The notes under the pieces were generated by a model that was not told where the DNA came from, made no database searches, and worked only from the letters and a program-made list of their open reading frames with translations. 47,012 nucleotides of DNA from Bacteroidota bacterium (GTDB lineage: Bacteria; Bacteroidota; Bacteroidia; Chitinophagales; Chitinophagaceae). The stretch lies in assembly GCA_030706685.1 (NCBI GenBank), contig JAUZOA010000036.1, forward strand, positions 1 through 47,012, written 5' to 3'. Below are positions 24,078 to 33,213 of this stretch, one piece after another; positions within the stretch are counted from its first letter, which is position 1; the number at the start of each line of letters is the position of its first letter. Made by a program: the position numbers and the translations under genes.

Positions 24078-27000
24078 ATGAGAAAACTCTACCCTGTGGC
24101 CATACTTATTATGGTCGCCCTTACTCCTATCTGTAAATTATATGCCCAGGAAATATCTGAAAAAACAGTTCTTGACCTGGTCAAAACAAATGCGGCCCAG
24201 TTGCATATTAGCCCGGCCGACGCCGGCAATGCTTCCATAAGCAGTTATTTTACGGATGCCGTTACAGGGATCCTGCATGCTTATATTCAGCAGACATGGG
24301 AGGGCATCAAAGTTCATAATACGATTATTACCGCGGCATTCAGGGATAATAAATTGTTGTATACTTCCGGAAAATTTGTGAATGATATTGCATCGAAAGC
24401 GGGCCAGGCCGCACCATCCATCCCGGCTGACCAGGCAGTAACCCTTTCCGCGCAGCACTTACAATTAACAGCCCCCGTCAACCTACTGGCGATAGAGAAT
24501 AAATTTATTGCCGAAAAAAAGATCATTTTTTCTCCGGCAGGTATAGCTAAACAAAATATCGAAACAGAATTGTTCTGGGTAACGGATGATGAGCTGCAAA
24601 CAATAAAACTGGCCTGGAATGTAAATATTGATGTAGCGGGCTCTTCCAATTGGTGGAATGTTCGCATTGATGCTTTAACCGGAAATGTAATAGACAAGGA
24701 TAACTGGACTGTACATGAAGATATACAGGGACTGACTCATAGCGGTCATTCTTCCGGGTTTCAAAATAATAATAACACCATTGCCGCGCCAACAAATATT
24801 GCCAGCAATCCGCCACCGCCGCCTGCCGTTACCAATGCCGCTTATAAAGTAGTACGTTTTCCCGGTGAAAATCCCGTAAGCGGAACAATTGCTGTTGAAA
24901 ATGAACCCTGGTTAAAGGCCGGGGCAGTAAACAATGCTACTACCGATGGATGGCATTACGACGGAACCACTGACTATAATATAACCCGTGGCAATAATGT
25001 TTTTGCTTACCTGGACATTCTCAATAATAATACCGCCAGTGCAACTAATTTCCCGGATACATCCATAACTCCTGTACCGGTTCTTAATTTTGTCAATCCA
25101 CCAAATTTTGCCATTCAGCCCTCCGATATTACCAACAGGAAATTTGCATTGGACAACCTCTTCTACTGGAACAACCTGATGCATGATGTAATGTACCAGT
25201 ACGGATTTGATGAAGCATCCGGAAACTTCCAGGCAGATAACCTGGGCAGAGGAGGCGCGGGCAATGATTTTGTAAGAGCAGAAGCACAGGATGCTTCGGG
25301 AACCAATAATGCAAATTTTTCTACCCCGGCGGATGGCGGCAGTGGAAGAATGCAGATGTATTTATGGAGCGCGGTCCCCAGTTTCGTTGTAAACAGTCCT
25401 GCAGCCATTGCAGGTTCTTACCAGGCAGTGGAAGGCGCGATGAGTGCGACTAACCTGCTTCAGAATACAGGGCCTGTAACAGGCCAGGTTGTTTTTTATA
25501 ACGACGACGCAGGCGGTACAGCCCATTTAGCATGCGTAGCACCTCCTGCTAATACCATTTCCGGAAAAATAGCTCTCATAATAAGAGGGAGCTGCAACTT
25601 TACGGTTAAAGTAAAGAATGCCCAGAATGCCGGGGCTATTGCAGTCATCATGGTTAATAATGTTCCCGGCTCGCCTATTACTATGGGTGGGGGGCCTGAT
25701 AATACTATCACTATCCCTGCGGTAATGATATCGGATGTAGATGGCGCGACCATTGCGGCGCAATTAGCCAACAATGTCAATGTTACCCTGTCCGCGGGTG
25801 TAGGCATTGACGGTGATATAGATAATGGCGTAGTTTGTCACGAATATGGTCATGGCATCTCCAATCGTCTTACAGGCGGGCGCAACAATGCAAGTTGCCT
25901 GGCTAATGCGGAACAGGGTGGTGAAGGATGGAGCGATTACATGGCATTGATGATGGTCACAAACTGGTCAACAGCACAATTAACAGATGGTAACCTGCCG
26001 CGCACGATGGGTACCTATGCATTAGGCGAACCAGCTACCGGATCCGGTATTCGCACCTATCCTTATACGTTGAATATGGCAGTAAATCCGCATACCTATG
26101 CTGATCTTGCCAATGTCAGTACGGAAGTACATTATATCGGCGAAGTATGGACATCCGCATTGTGGGATATGACCTGGAATATTATTCAAATGGAAGGCGT
26201 CATTGATCCTAATATATATAACGCAACCGGACCGGGTGGTAATGCAATCGCATTAAGACTTGTCATGGAAGGAATGAGATTACAGTCGTGCAGACCCGGA
26301 TTTCTTGATGCAAGAAATGCTATCCTCGCTGCTGATTCTATTTTATACAATTTCAGGCATAAATGCGCTATCTGGAATGCATTTGCAAGAAGAGGAATGG
26401 GATACAGCGCGATACAGGGAAGTTCCGGCAGCGCTACCGACCAGGTAGCCGCTTTTGATTTGCCTTCCTCCATTACCCTTGCCAAATCGGCTGCTCCTGT
26501 AGCAGTCGCCCAGGGTTCACAGGTAACGGTTAACCTGTCGGCTTCCTGTCAATGCCAGGTTCCATCAAACAATAATATAATAAGAGATACTATTCCTGCC
26601 GGGTTCACTTATGTCAACAGTACCGGCGGAACACTCAATGGTAATGTTGTTACCTTCTCACCTGTTAGTTTTACTACAGCGCTGGAAACAAAAACTTATT
26701 CCGTAACGCTGCAGGCAACAACAGGGGGCTGCAATATTGATACAGCCATCAATGATAATCGTGATGGAGCGACGACCGGGGGATTAACATCCGCGGCCAG
26801 TACAGGGGTGACACAGTGGGTGCAAAGCAGCACCCGTTTCAGCAGCCCTTCCAATTCATGGTTTGCAGCCAATTCACCCGGAACGACTGACTTTACGCTT
26901 ACTTCAAACGCCTTTACTGCAGGAAGCCTCTCCATCCTTTCTTTCAAACATTATTATGTTACTGAAAATTATATTGACGGGGGGAAAATAGAAATCTCTA

Positions 27001-28436
27001 ATGATAATGGGCTCACCTGGTTGGATGCAGGCCCGTATATTATACAGAATGGATATAATACTACCATGAATGTGAGTTCACCCTGGGGTAGCGGTCAAAG
27101 AGCCTTTAGCGGTGTAAGCTATGGACAGGGCAATGGCCAATTCATCAATACTGTTCTTGATCTTTCCTCATTCAGCGGTCAGTCGGTGATAGCCAGGTTA
27201 AGAATGAGAAGTAATGCCAGCAATGCAAGCGGCTCCACTTATGAGGGCTGGTTTGTAGATGATGTTTTACAGATGAATGGCTGTGGTGGCATTGTCAAGG
27301 CAGGATTATATAATTCATCGGGTACCAGGATTGATTCATCCGTTGTTCCTGTCTTTGTAAAATCGAGCGGTATAGTGTCCATTACAACACAGCCTTCTAA
27401 TACAACGGCATGTGAAGGCAGCCCCGTAACTTTTACCGTAGCCGCAGCAGGAAGTCCTTTGCCAACTTATCAATGGCAGCTGAGTACAGATGGCGGAACT
27501 ACTTATAATAATTTAGCCGGGCAAACGGCATCAACCCTGACCGTCACCGCTACAGCGGCTTTGAATGGTGACCGGTATCGTTGTATAGCCAGTAATTCTT
27601 TAGGTTCTGCAACATCTAATGCGGTAACACTGACTGTTTCCAGCCTTGTAACAGTGACTACGCAACCCGTCAATGTAACACAGTGCGCCGGGACCAATGC
27701 CGGTTTTACAGTAGCGGCCAACGGTTCGGGTACATTGGGCTATCAATGGCAGTTGAGTACAGATGGCGGAACTACTTATAATAACTTAACCGGGCAAACT
27801 TCATCTACTTTAAATTTCGCGGTTACAAATGTCATGAACGGTTACCGCTATCGTTGTGCAGTAACGGGTACTTGCGGTACCATTAATTCCAATGCAGCTA
27901 CCTTAACCCTGGGTGGGGCGACATCAATAACCATAACGGCTCTTCCATCGAAAATTTGTCTCAGTGATACTGCGATCCACCTTGGGGCGACTCCCATTGG
28001 CGGTGTATGGAGCGGTACAGGGATATCCGGCAATAATTTCGTGCCTACGGCTGCAACATTGGGTAGTTACCTGTTAACCTATACCTATGCAGACAATTCT
28101 GGTTGCATATCAACAGCTACTACCACGGCCAAAGTGGAGGATTGCCCCGAAAGGATCGTACAGCTAAGCGATAACGCACTGATATTATATCCGAATCCGA
28201 ACAATGGCCAGTTTAATATAAGGGTCAATAGCGTACTGTATAGTTACCTCGTGATGAAAGTATTTGCTAATAATGGCGCGCTGCTAAGAACGCAGCAATT
28301 GAACGGGTTGGCATGGGGGCGTATTATACCTGTTGATCTTAGCTACCTGCCCGGCTCGGTTTATATGGTTAAGTTTTATTATGGCGATGGAACAGGAACG
28401 GCGAAAAAGACTTTTAAAGTTATAGTGGCCCACTAA
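24078..28436 (+). CDS. M36 (fungalysin-type) metallopeptidase, multidomain, T9SS
   Basis: 1452 residues from ATG 24078; an upstream ATG at 24033 would hide the signal peptide (MRKLYPVAILIMVALTPICK). A propeptide region (about 25-220) is followed by the M36 catalytic domain, interrupted near 455-565 by a PA domain (GKIALIIRGSCNFTVKVKNA). The zinc motif HEYGH is at 588-592 and the third ligand E616 in GEGWSDYMAL. Next come a DUF11-like domain (about 800-880), a MAM/anchor-J-like domain (about 914-1072), two Ig-like repeats (from about 1105) and a WSGTGISGNNF-type module. A T9SS CTD begins at YPNPNNGQFN (about 1368). Role inferred: extracellular endopeptidase, autoprocessed and surface-delivered. 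Confidence 0.9.
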   Translation: MRKLYPVAILIMVALTPICKLYAQEISEKTVLDLVKTNAAQLHISPADAGNASISSYFTDAVTGILHAYIQQTWEGIKVHNTIITAAFRDNKLLYTSGKFVNDIASKAGQAAPSIPADQAVTLSAQHLQLTAPVNLLAIENKFIAEKKIIFSPAGIAKQNIETELFWVTDDELQTIKLAWNVNIDVAGSSNWWNVRIDALTGNVIDKDNWTVHEDIQGLTHSGHSSGFQNNNNTIAAPTNIASNPPPPPAVTNAAYKVVRFPGENPVSGTIAVENEPWLKAGAVNNATTDGWHYDGTTDYNITRGNNVFAYLDILNNNTASATNFPDTSITPVPVLNFVNPPNFAIQPSDITNRKFALDNLFYWNNLMHDVMYQYGFDEASGNFQADNLGRGGAGNDFVRAEAQDASGTNNANFSTPADGGSGRMQMYLWSAVPSFVVNSPAAIAGSYQAVEGAMSATNLLQNTGPVTGQVVFYNDDAGGTAHLACVAPPANTISGKIALIIRGSCNFTVKVKNAQNAGAIAVIMVNNVPGSPITMGGGPDNTITIPAVMISDVDGATIAAQLANNVNVTLSAGVGIDGDIDNGVVCHEYGHGISNRLTGGRNNASCLANAEQGGEGWSDYMALMMVTNWSTAQLTDGNLPRTMGTYALGEPATGSGIRTYPYTLNMAVNPHTYADLANVSTEVHYIGEVWTSALWDMTWNIIQMEGVIDPNIYNATGPGGNAIALRLVMEGMRLQSCRPGFLDARNAILAADSILYNFRHKCAIWNAFARRGMGYSAIQGSSGSATDQVAAFDLPSSITLAKSAAPVAVAQGSQVTVNLSASCQCQVPSNNNIIRDTIPAGFTYVNSTGGTLNGNVVTFSPVSFTTALETKTYSVTLQATTGGCNIDTAINDNRDGATTGGLTSAASTGVTQWVQSSTRFSSPSNSWFAANSPGTTDFTLTSNAFTAGSLSILSFKHYYVTENYIDGGKIEISNDNGLTWLDAGPYIIQNGYNTTMNVSSPWGSGQRAFSGVSYGQGNGQFINTVLDLSSFSGQSVIARLRMRSNASNASGSTYEGWFVDDVLQMNGCGGIVKAGLYNSSGTRIDSSVVPVFVKSSGIVSITTQPSNTTACEGSPVTFTVAAAGSPLPTYQWQLSTDGGTTYNNLAGQTASTLTVTATAALNGDRYRCIASNSLGSATSNAVTLTVSSLVTVTTQPVNVTQCAGTNAGFTVAANGSGTLGYQWQLSTDGGTTYNNLTGQTSSTLNFAVTNVMNGYRYRCAVTGTCGTINSNAATLTLGGATSITITALPSKICLSDTAIHLGATPIGGVWSGTGISGNNFVPTAATLGSYLLTYTYADNSGCISTATTTAKVEDCPERIVQLSDNALILYPNPNNGQFNIRVNSVLYSYLVMKVFANNGALLRTQQLNGLAWGRIIPVDLSYLPGSVYMVKFYYGDGTGTAKKTFKVIVAH
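27468..27799. repeat. Near-identical Ig-domain repeats within the M36 gene
   Basis: Bases 27468-27526 and 27741-27799 are 59-base copies differing at three positions, spaced 273 bases (91 codons) apart. They encode the YQWQLSTDGGTTYNNL core of consecutive Ig-like domains. Identity is far higher than in the surrounding domain sequence, indicating recent duplication or gene conversion of the core. Confidence 0.85.
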
Positions 28437-28445
28437 TCGTATTGA

Positions 28446-28559
28446 ATAGAAGACGGGAAGACCGGGAGCCAGGAAGTCCTGAAGAATTTTTCCACATAGT
28501 TGTAAAATTCTTCGTTTTAAAGACTAGACTTCCTGACTTTCGGTCTTTTTGTCTTCTAT
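28446..28559. repeat. Long inverted repeat downstream of the M36 gene
   Basis: 33-base arms (28446-28478 and 28527-28559) enclose a second 10-bp stem (GAAGAATTTT/AAAATTCTTC). Of six arm differences, five become G-U pairs in plus-strand RNA, so the folded RNA would be nearly continuous. T-rich sequence occurs inside the right arm (CTTTTTGTC). It may end the M36 transcript; the GAAGACCG / CGGTCTT arms resemble dispersed repeats. Confidence 0.7.
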
Positions 28560-28652
28560 GAATAAACAACGTTCGGGAGAGCTAACTTTTCTTTACAGGT
28601 GGTAAACGCGTAAATTGTTTCAGTTGTAATTTCAACCTCAAATTATTCTGCT

Positions 28653-31600
28653 ATGAGAAATGTCTTTCTTTTTATTGCGAGTTTTTTTTCCTTATTACTT
28701 TCAGCCCAAAACAATGAAGCTTATTTTTTATCGAATCCCTGCCTTACACCGGACGGGCAGACAGTCATATTCAGTTTTGAAGGCGACTTGTGGAAAGCCG
28801 ATATAAAAGACGGCCTGGCTTCAAGACTTACTGCGATGCAGGGTTATGAAAGCAGTCCAAGAGTTTCACCCGACGGGAAATGGATCGCTTTTACCGGCAG
28901 GCAATATGGTAATGCCGATGTGTTCCTGATGCCGGTGAATGGCGGAGAAATAAAACAGATCACCTATCATAGCGGCAATGATGAAGTAACAAGCTGGAGC
29001 TGGGATTCCAAATACATTTATTTTAACAGCAACCGTATGGGACAAATAGCAGGTTATAAGGTTTCGGCTGATGGAGGCACCCCGGTAAGAGTTTTCGGCA
29101 ATTATTTTTTCCAGTATGATCACAATTTATCCGAACATCCCACCAGTGGGGAAATTTTCTTCAATGATACATGGGAAAGCAGCAACCAGGTACAACGGAA
29201 AAGATATAAGGGACCTTTCAATCCCGATATTCAGTCGTACAACCCCAAAACAAAGCAGTATAAACGATATACGGACTGGATAGGAAAAGATTTCGGAGCT
29301 ACAATTGACAGGAATGGAAAGATTTATTTCATCTCTGATGAGGCGAATGGGGAATACAATCTCTATACGCTGGAGGATGGAAAGAAAAAAGAATTGACAA
29401 AATTCACTTCCTCGATAAAAACGCCCTCTGTAAATGCCAATGGGGGCAAAGTGGTATTTGAAAAAGATTACCAGTTGTGGCTCTACGATGTGAAAACCGG
29501 TAAAGCCACCCGGATGGATATTTCTATTATCCGGAATAATATATTACCCAAGGAAAAAGATTTTGATGTAAAGGGAAATATAACAGCATTCGATATATCC
29601 CCGGATGGAAAAAAGCTGGCTTTTACTTCCAGGGGCGAATTATTTGTAAGTGATATCGAGGGTAAATTCATCCGGCAGGTCAATCGCGGCTCATCGGAAA
29701 GAGCGGAAGAAGTAAAATGGTTAAGCGACAGTAAAAGATTATTGTTCAGCCAGACACTGGGTGGATACACCAACTGGTATGTTATACCTGCAGACAGCAG
29801 TGGCTCACCGAAACAACTCACCGATGATAAAAAAGACAACCGTTCCATTGTTATGAATAAAAACAGGAGTAAAGCGGTTTACCTGAGTGGCCGGGATGAA
29901 GTAAGATTGCTGGATACCAAAACAATGGAAAGTAAAACAGTGGTGAAGGATGAGATATGGGGTTTCCAGAACAGTAACCCTGGTTTTTCCCCTAATGATG
30001 AATATGTGCTATTTACGGCTTACCGGAATTTTGAACAGGACATTTTTGTTTACAATATAAAAGAGAATAAAACTACCAATCTCACCAATACCGGTATTAC
30101 AGAGAGTGGTCCCCTCTGGTCACCTGATGGAAAATATATTTATTTCACTTCCCAGCGTTTAAAGCCGGCTTATCCTTTTGGCATGCCTAATGCGAAAGTA
30201 TACCGTGTGGCTTTGGAAAAATTAGATGATCCTTACCGGGCAGATAAATTCAATGAACTTTTTAAAGAAGAAAAGAAGGATACGGCGAAAAAAACGCTAC
30301 CGGCTGCGGCTGATACTAAAACAATAGCGATTGATGCTGACCTTATCATGGAAAGACTGGAACAAATAAGTCCATCACTGGGGGCCCAATTCCTGCAATA
30401 TGTTTACCAGAAAGGAGAAAAGACAACCGTATTGTATACCAGCAATCATGGAGAAGGGCGCAATGCGCTTTGGAAAACAGTGGTCGAGCCGTTTGAACAA
30501 AATAAAACTGAAAAAATCGACGGGACGGATGGGGGCTTTGGATTCGATATCGAAGAAGCGGGGGATAAGTTATATGTACTGTTCAATGGAAATATCAGCA
30601 AGCTCAACCTGGACGCCAATAAGGTGGATCCTGTCAGTATCAGTTATACATTCCGGAGAAATTTGTCGGCTGAATTCAGCCAGATGTTCGAGGAAGCCTG
30701 GGCGCAGATAGAAGAGAATTATTATGATGGAAACTTTCATGGTCTTAATTGGAAAAAAACAAAAGAATATTACCAGCCATTCATTCCTTACCTGAATAAC
30801 CGTGCTGACCTGAGAGTAATGCTGAATGATATGCTGGGTGAACTGAATTCATCGCACCAGGGTTTTGGAACCTTTGGAGACGATGAGAATATCGCGCTGA
30901 CCAATCGTACGATGGAAACAGGTATCGTGTTTGAAGATATGGATCCGTATAAAGTAAAATATGTCGTCAAACGTTCCGCGGCGGATAAAAAAGGAGTGGA
31001 TATAAAACCCGGCGATGTATTGATAAAAGTGAATGATGAAAATGTGGATGTGAAAAAAGATCGCAATTATTACTTCACTGTTCCTTCATTGGACAGGGAA
31101 CTGAGACTGACTTTTAGCCGGAATGGCAAGAACGAAGAAGTAAAGGTTCACCCGCAGGCTTCACTGTTCAACAATCTCTATGATGAATGGGTAGATAATA
31201 ACCAGAAAAGGGTGGATGAAAAAAGTAAAGGGCGTATCGCATATGGGTACATGAAGAATATGGGCCAGGGTGAACTGGAACAGTTTATTATTGACATGAC
31301 GCAGGAACTGAACAGGAAAGATGCTTTGATCTTTGATATACGATACAATACGGGAGGTAATGTGCATGATGAAGTGCTTAAGTTCCTGAGCCAGCGTTCT
31401 TACCTGCAATGGAAATACCGGGAAGGAAAACTGGCGCCGCAGTCCAATTTTTCACCAAGTGATAAGCCGATTATTTTATTGACCAATGAGCAATCGTTGA
31501 GCGATGCAGAAATGACAACGCAGGGCTTTAAAGCTTTGAAGCTTGGAAAGATCGTAGGCAACGAGACCTATCATTGGATCATTTTTACCAGTGGCGTCAC

Positions 31601-31784
31601 CCTGGTTGACGGGTCATCTGTCCGTATGCCGGCATGGGGTTGTTATAGCCTGGAAGGAAAAGATCTCGAGGCAACGGGGGTGCATCCGGATATTTTAGTC
31701 ATTAATACTTTTGAAGATAAGATCAATGGCCGTGATCCGCAGTTGGATCGGGCGATTGAGGAAATTTTGAAGATGCTGAAGTGA
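28653..31784 (+). CDS. Tricorn-like S41 protease (secreted)
   Basis: 1043 residues with signal peptide MRNVFLFIASFFSLLLSAQN. Residues about 25-540 form TolB/WD40-like propeller blades (repeated SPDGKWIAF, SPDGKKLAF, SPDGKYIYF). They are followed by the tricorn core, a PDZ domain (about 755-850) and the S41 peptidase domain. Catalytic candidates match tricorn: H735 in LNSSHQGFG, S950-D951 in NEQSLSDAEMT, and E1006 in KDLEATGVHPDI. Tricorn-type enzymes degrade oligopeptides delivered through the propeller. This one is exported, so it would process peptides in the periplasm, plausibly downstream of the M36 protease immediately upstream. Its last residues EEILKMLK lack a T9SS CTD. Confidence 0.9.
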   Translation: MRNVFLFIASFFSLLLSAQNNEAYFLSNPCLTPDGQTVIFSFEGDLWKADIKDGLASRLTAMQGYESSPRVSPDGKWIAFTGRQYGNADVFLMPVNGGEIKQITYHSGNDEVTSWSWDSKYIYFNSNRMGQIAGYKVSADGGTPVRVFGNYFFQYDHNLSEHPTSGEIFFNDTWESSNQVQRKRYKGPFNPDIQSYNPKTKQYKRYTDWIGKDFGATIDRNGKIYFISDEANGEYNLYTLEDGKKKELTKFTSSIKTPSVNANGGKVVFEKDYQLWLYDVKTGKATRMDISIIRNNILPKEKDFDVKGNITAFDISPDGKKLAFTSRGELFVSDIEGKFIRQVNRGSSERAEEVKWLSDSKRLLFSQTLGGYTNWYVIPADSSGSPKQLTDDKKDNRSIVMNKNRSKAVYLSGRDEVRLLDTKTMESKTVVKDEIWGFQNSNPGFSPNDEYVLFTAYRNFEQDIFVYNIKENKTTNLTNTGITESGPLWSPDGKYIYFTSQRLKPAYPFGMPNAKVYRVALEKLDDPYRADKFNELFKEEKKDTAKKTLPAAADTKTIAIDADLIMERLEQISPSLGAQFLQYVYQKGEKTTVLYTSNHGEGRNALWKTVVEPFEQNKTEKIDGTDGGFGFDIEEAGDKLYVLFNGNISKLNLDANKVDPVSISYTFRRNLSAEFSQMFEEAWAQIEENYYDGNFHGLNWKKTKEYYQPFIPYLNNRADLRVMLNDMLGELNSSHQGFGTFGDDENIALTNRTMETGIVFEDMDPYKVKYVVKRSAADKKGVDIKPGDVLIKVNDENVDVKKDRNYYFTVPSLDRELRLTFSRNGKNEEVKVHPQASLFNNLYDEWVDNNQKRVDEKSKGRIAYGYMKNMGQGELEQFIIDMTQELNRKDALIFDIRYNTGGNVHDEVLKFLSQRSYLQWKYREGKLAPQSNFSPSDKPIILLTNEQSLSDAEMTTQGFKALKLGKIVGNETYHWIIFTSGVTLVDGSSVRMPAWGCYSLEGKDLEATGVHPDILVINTFEDKINGRDPQLDRAIEEILKMLK

Positions 31785-31790
31785 TGGACG

Positions 31791-31889
31791 TTTAACGTTT
31801 AAGGGTTGAAGGGTTGTTACACATTGATGCTGTTCTTACCGATAAGAAATTTTCAACCTAAAGAACCCTTAAACCCTTCAACGTTAAAT
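31791..31889. repeat. Inverted repeat between convergent genes
   Basis: TTTAACGTTTAAGGGTTGAA (from 31791) and TTCAACGTTAAA with AAACCC (ending 31889) form imperfect arms of about 27 bases around a loop of about 42 bases. It sits between the tricorn-like gene and the convergent minus-strand gene, a typical position for a bidirectional stop. Confidence 0.55.
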
Positions 31890-31895
31890 ATTACA

Positions 31896-32936
31896 TTATT
31901 GACTTTTTGACTTCTTCACAAACCGGACCATCGCGCTGCTTCCCTCAGTACTTTCCAACTGGGTACCGTATCTTTTATCGCCTACCAATACTACCATGTA
32001 AGAAGTATTTGGCGGGATGGAGCCGAGATTTTCCGCTACCATTGTCAGTTCATTCGTTTCCTTTAATTCACTTACTGCGAGTTTAATGGTATAAGGGCTT
32101 CCGAGCAGCCGGATATGCTCGAAAATCATTTTATCGTTCAGGAAAAGAGCGATGGAATCGCCATCTATTTCCGCATTATCATAAAAACGCAGTTCGATGG
32201 AGTCACCGGTTACGGGGATTTCTGTAATGAAAACTTTTTTGCGTGAATTGAATTTCTCCTCGTTGGTTTGCTGCTTTACCGGCTGCTGCACACTAGCCGG
32301 CATTTTTATCGTTCCCGGCGGGTGTTCGGGTTGAGATGAATTTTTATCATTAATGGCTGTCGCTTTCGGTTTTTCCGGGTATCCAATAATCCCGGTGGAT
32401 GGCTGAAGAGCAACAGGACGCAAGGCAGCGACGCTATCGATAATATCAGGATCGTTTGCCCCGGTAAGATAATTATCGATCACAAAATTCCATTCATCGT
32501 TAAATATACCCTGGTCTGTTTTATTAAGATGAAGATCCTCTTTAGGATCTTCGTCATACACTTTTCCTGCTTTTCCATCCAGCATCATTTTGCCACTGCC
32601 GGGGCAGTTAAAATCGGCTCTTGATAATAAAGGGATTTTCCCGGGAGTGAGTGTATTGAATTTACCCGATCTTTCTTCTATTAACTGGTCATCCCACCAC
32701 ACGGCTTCATTCGATTCCGCATCAAAATATCCCTTGATACTATAGCGGCGGAATGCACTGGCTGATTCATAATAATACGAAGTGCCGGTAAGGCTATCGC
32801 CTTTCTGAATGATCTTCAGTTCAACTTTTTGCCGGTTGATTTTTCCTTTCCATACTCCTGTTATCATCTGGGCATTGAGCACTTGCGGCAGGAAGAAGAT
32901 GACGATGAGGGCAGCTTTGCAAATAATGCCTTTCAA
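31896..32936 (-). CDS. Hypothetical secreted protein
   Basis: 346 residues with a signal peptide (MKGIICKAALIVIFFLPQVL then NAQ). The N-terminal 100 residues start with a lipocalin-like pattern, ITGVWKGKINRQKVELKII, then TGTSYYYES. A low-complexity proline/glutamine/lysine linker (about 190-235) separates a C-terminal beta domain containing SIELRFYDNAEIDGDSIALF. That latter text resembles a repeated domain in Bacteroidota secreted proteins, but I cannot name it. No T9SS CTD is evident, so periplasmic or outer-membrane location is likely. It converges on the tricorn-like gene. Confidence 0.7.
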   Translation of the reverse strand: MKGIICKAALIVIFFLPQVLNAQMITGVWKGKINRQKVELKIIQKGDSLTGTSYYYESASAFRRYSIKGYFDAESNEAVWWDDQLIEERSGKFNTLTPGKIPLLSRADFNCPGSGKMMLDGKAGKVYDEDPKEDLHLNKTDQGIFNDEWNFVIDNYLTGANDPDIIDSVAALRPVALQPSTGIIGYPEKPKATAINDKNSSQPEHPPGTIKMPASVQQPVKQQTNEEKFNSRKKVFITEIPVTGDSIELRFYDNAEIDGDSIALFLNDKMIFEHIRLLGSPYTIKLAVSELKETNELTMVAENLGSIPPNTSYMVVLVGDKRYGTQLESTEGSSAMVRFVKKSKSQ

Positions 32937-33213
32937 GTAGTTGATTTTTAGTAGTTACAAAAAATATTAACCCTTCTTAAAACGGAAAGATTATCCCGGT
33001 AGTATGCAATGTTCGCCATGCGACAAGGCACATGAATCAGGGAAAAAAATTATCCGTTGTAAGTCAGAAGAATAGCGGTTACAGCCATCAAAAAGCAGCA
33101 AAAAGAAAATTGCGGCGAAAAATTGCACGAAGCGAAAAAATGGATACCTTTCAACACTAAATAGTCCTGGACGGGACTGCCAAAACATATACTACTAATC
33201 ACAAACTCTGCTT

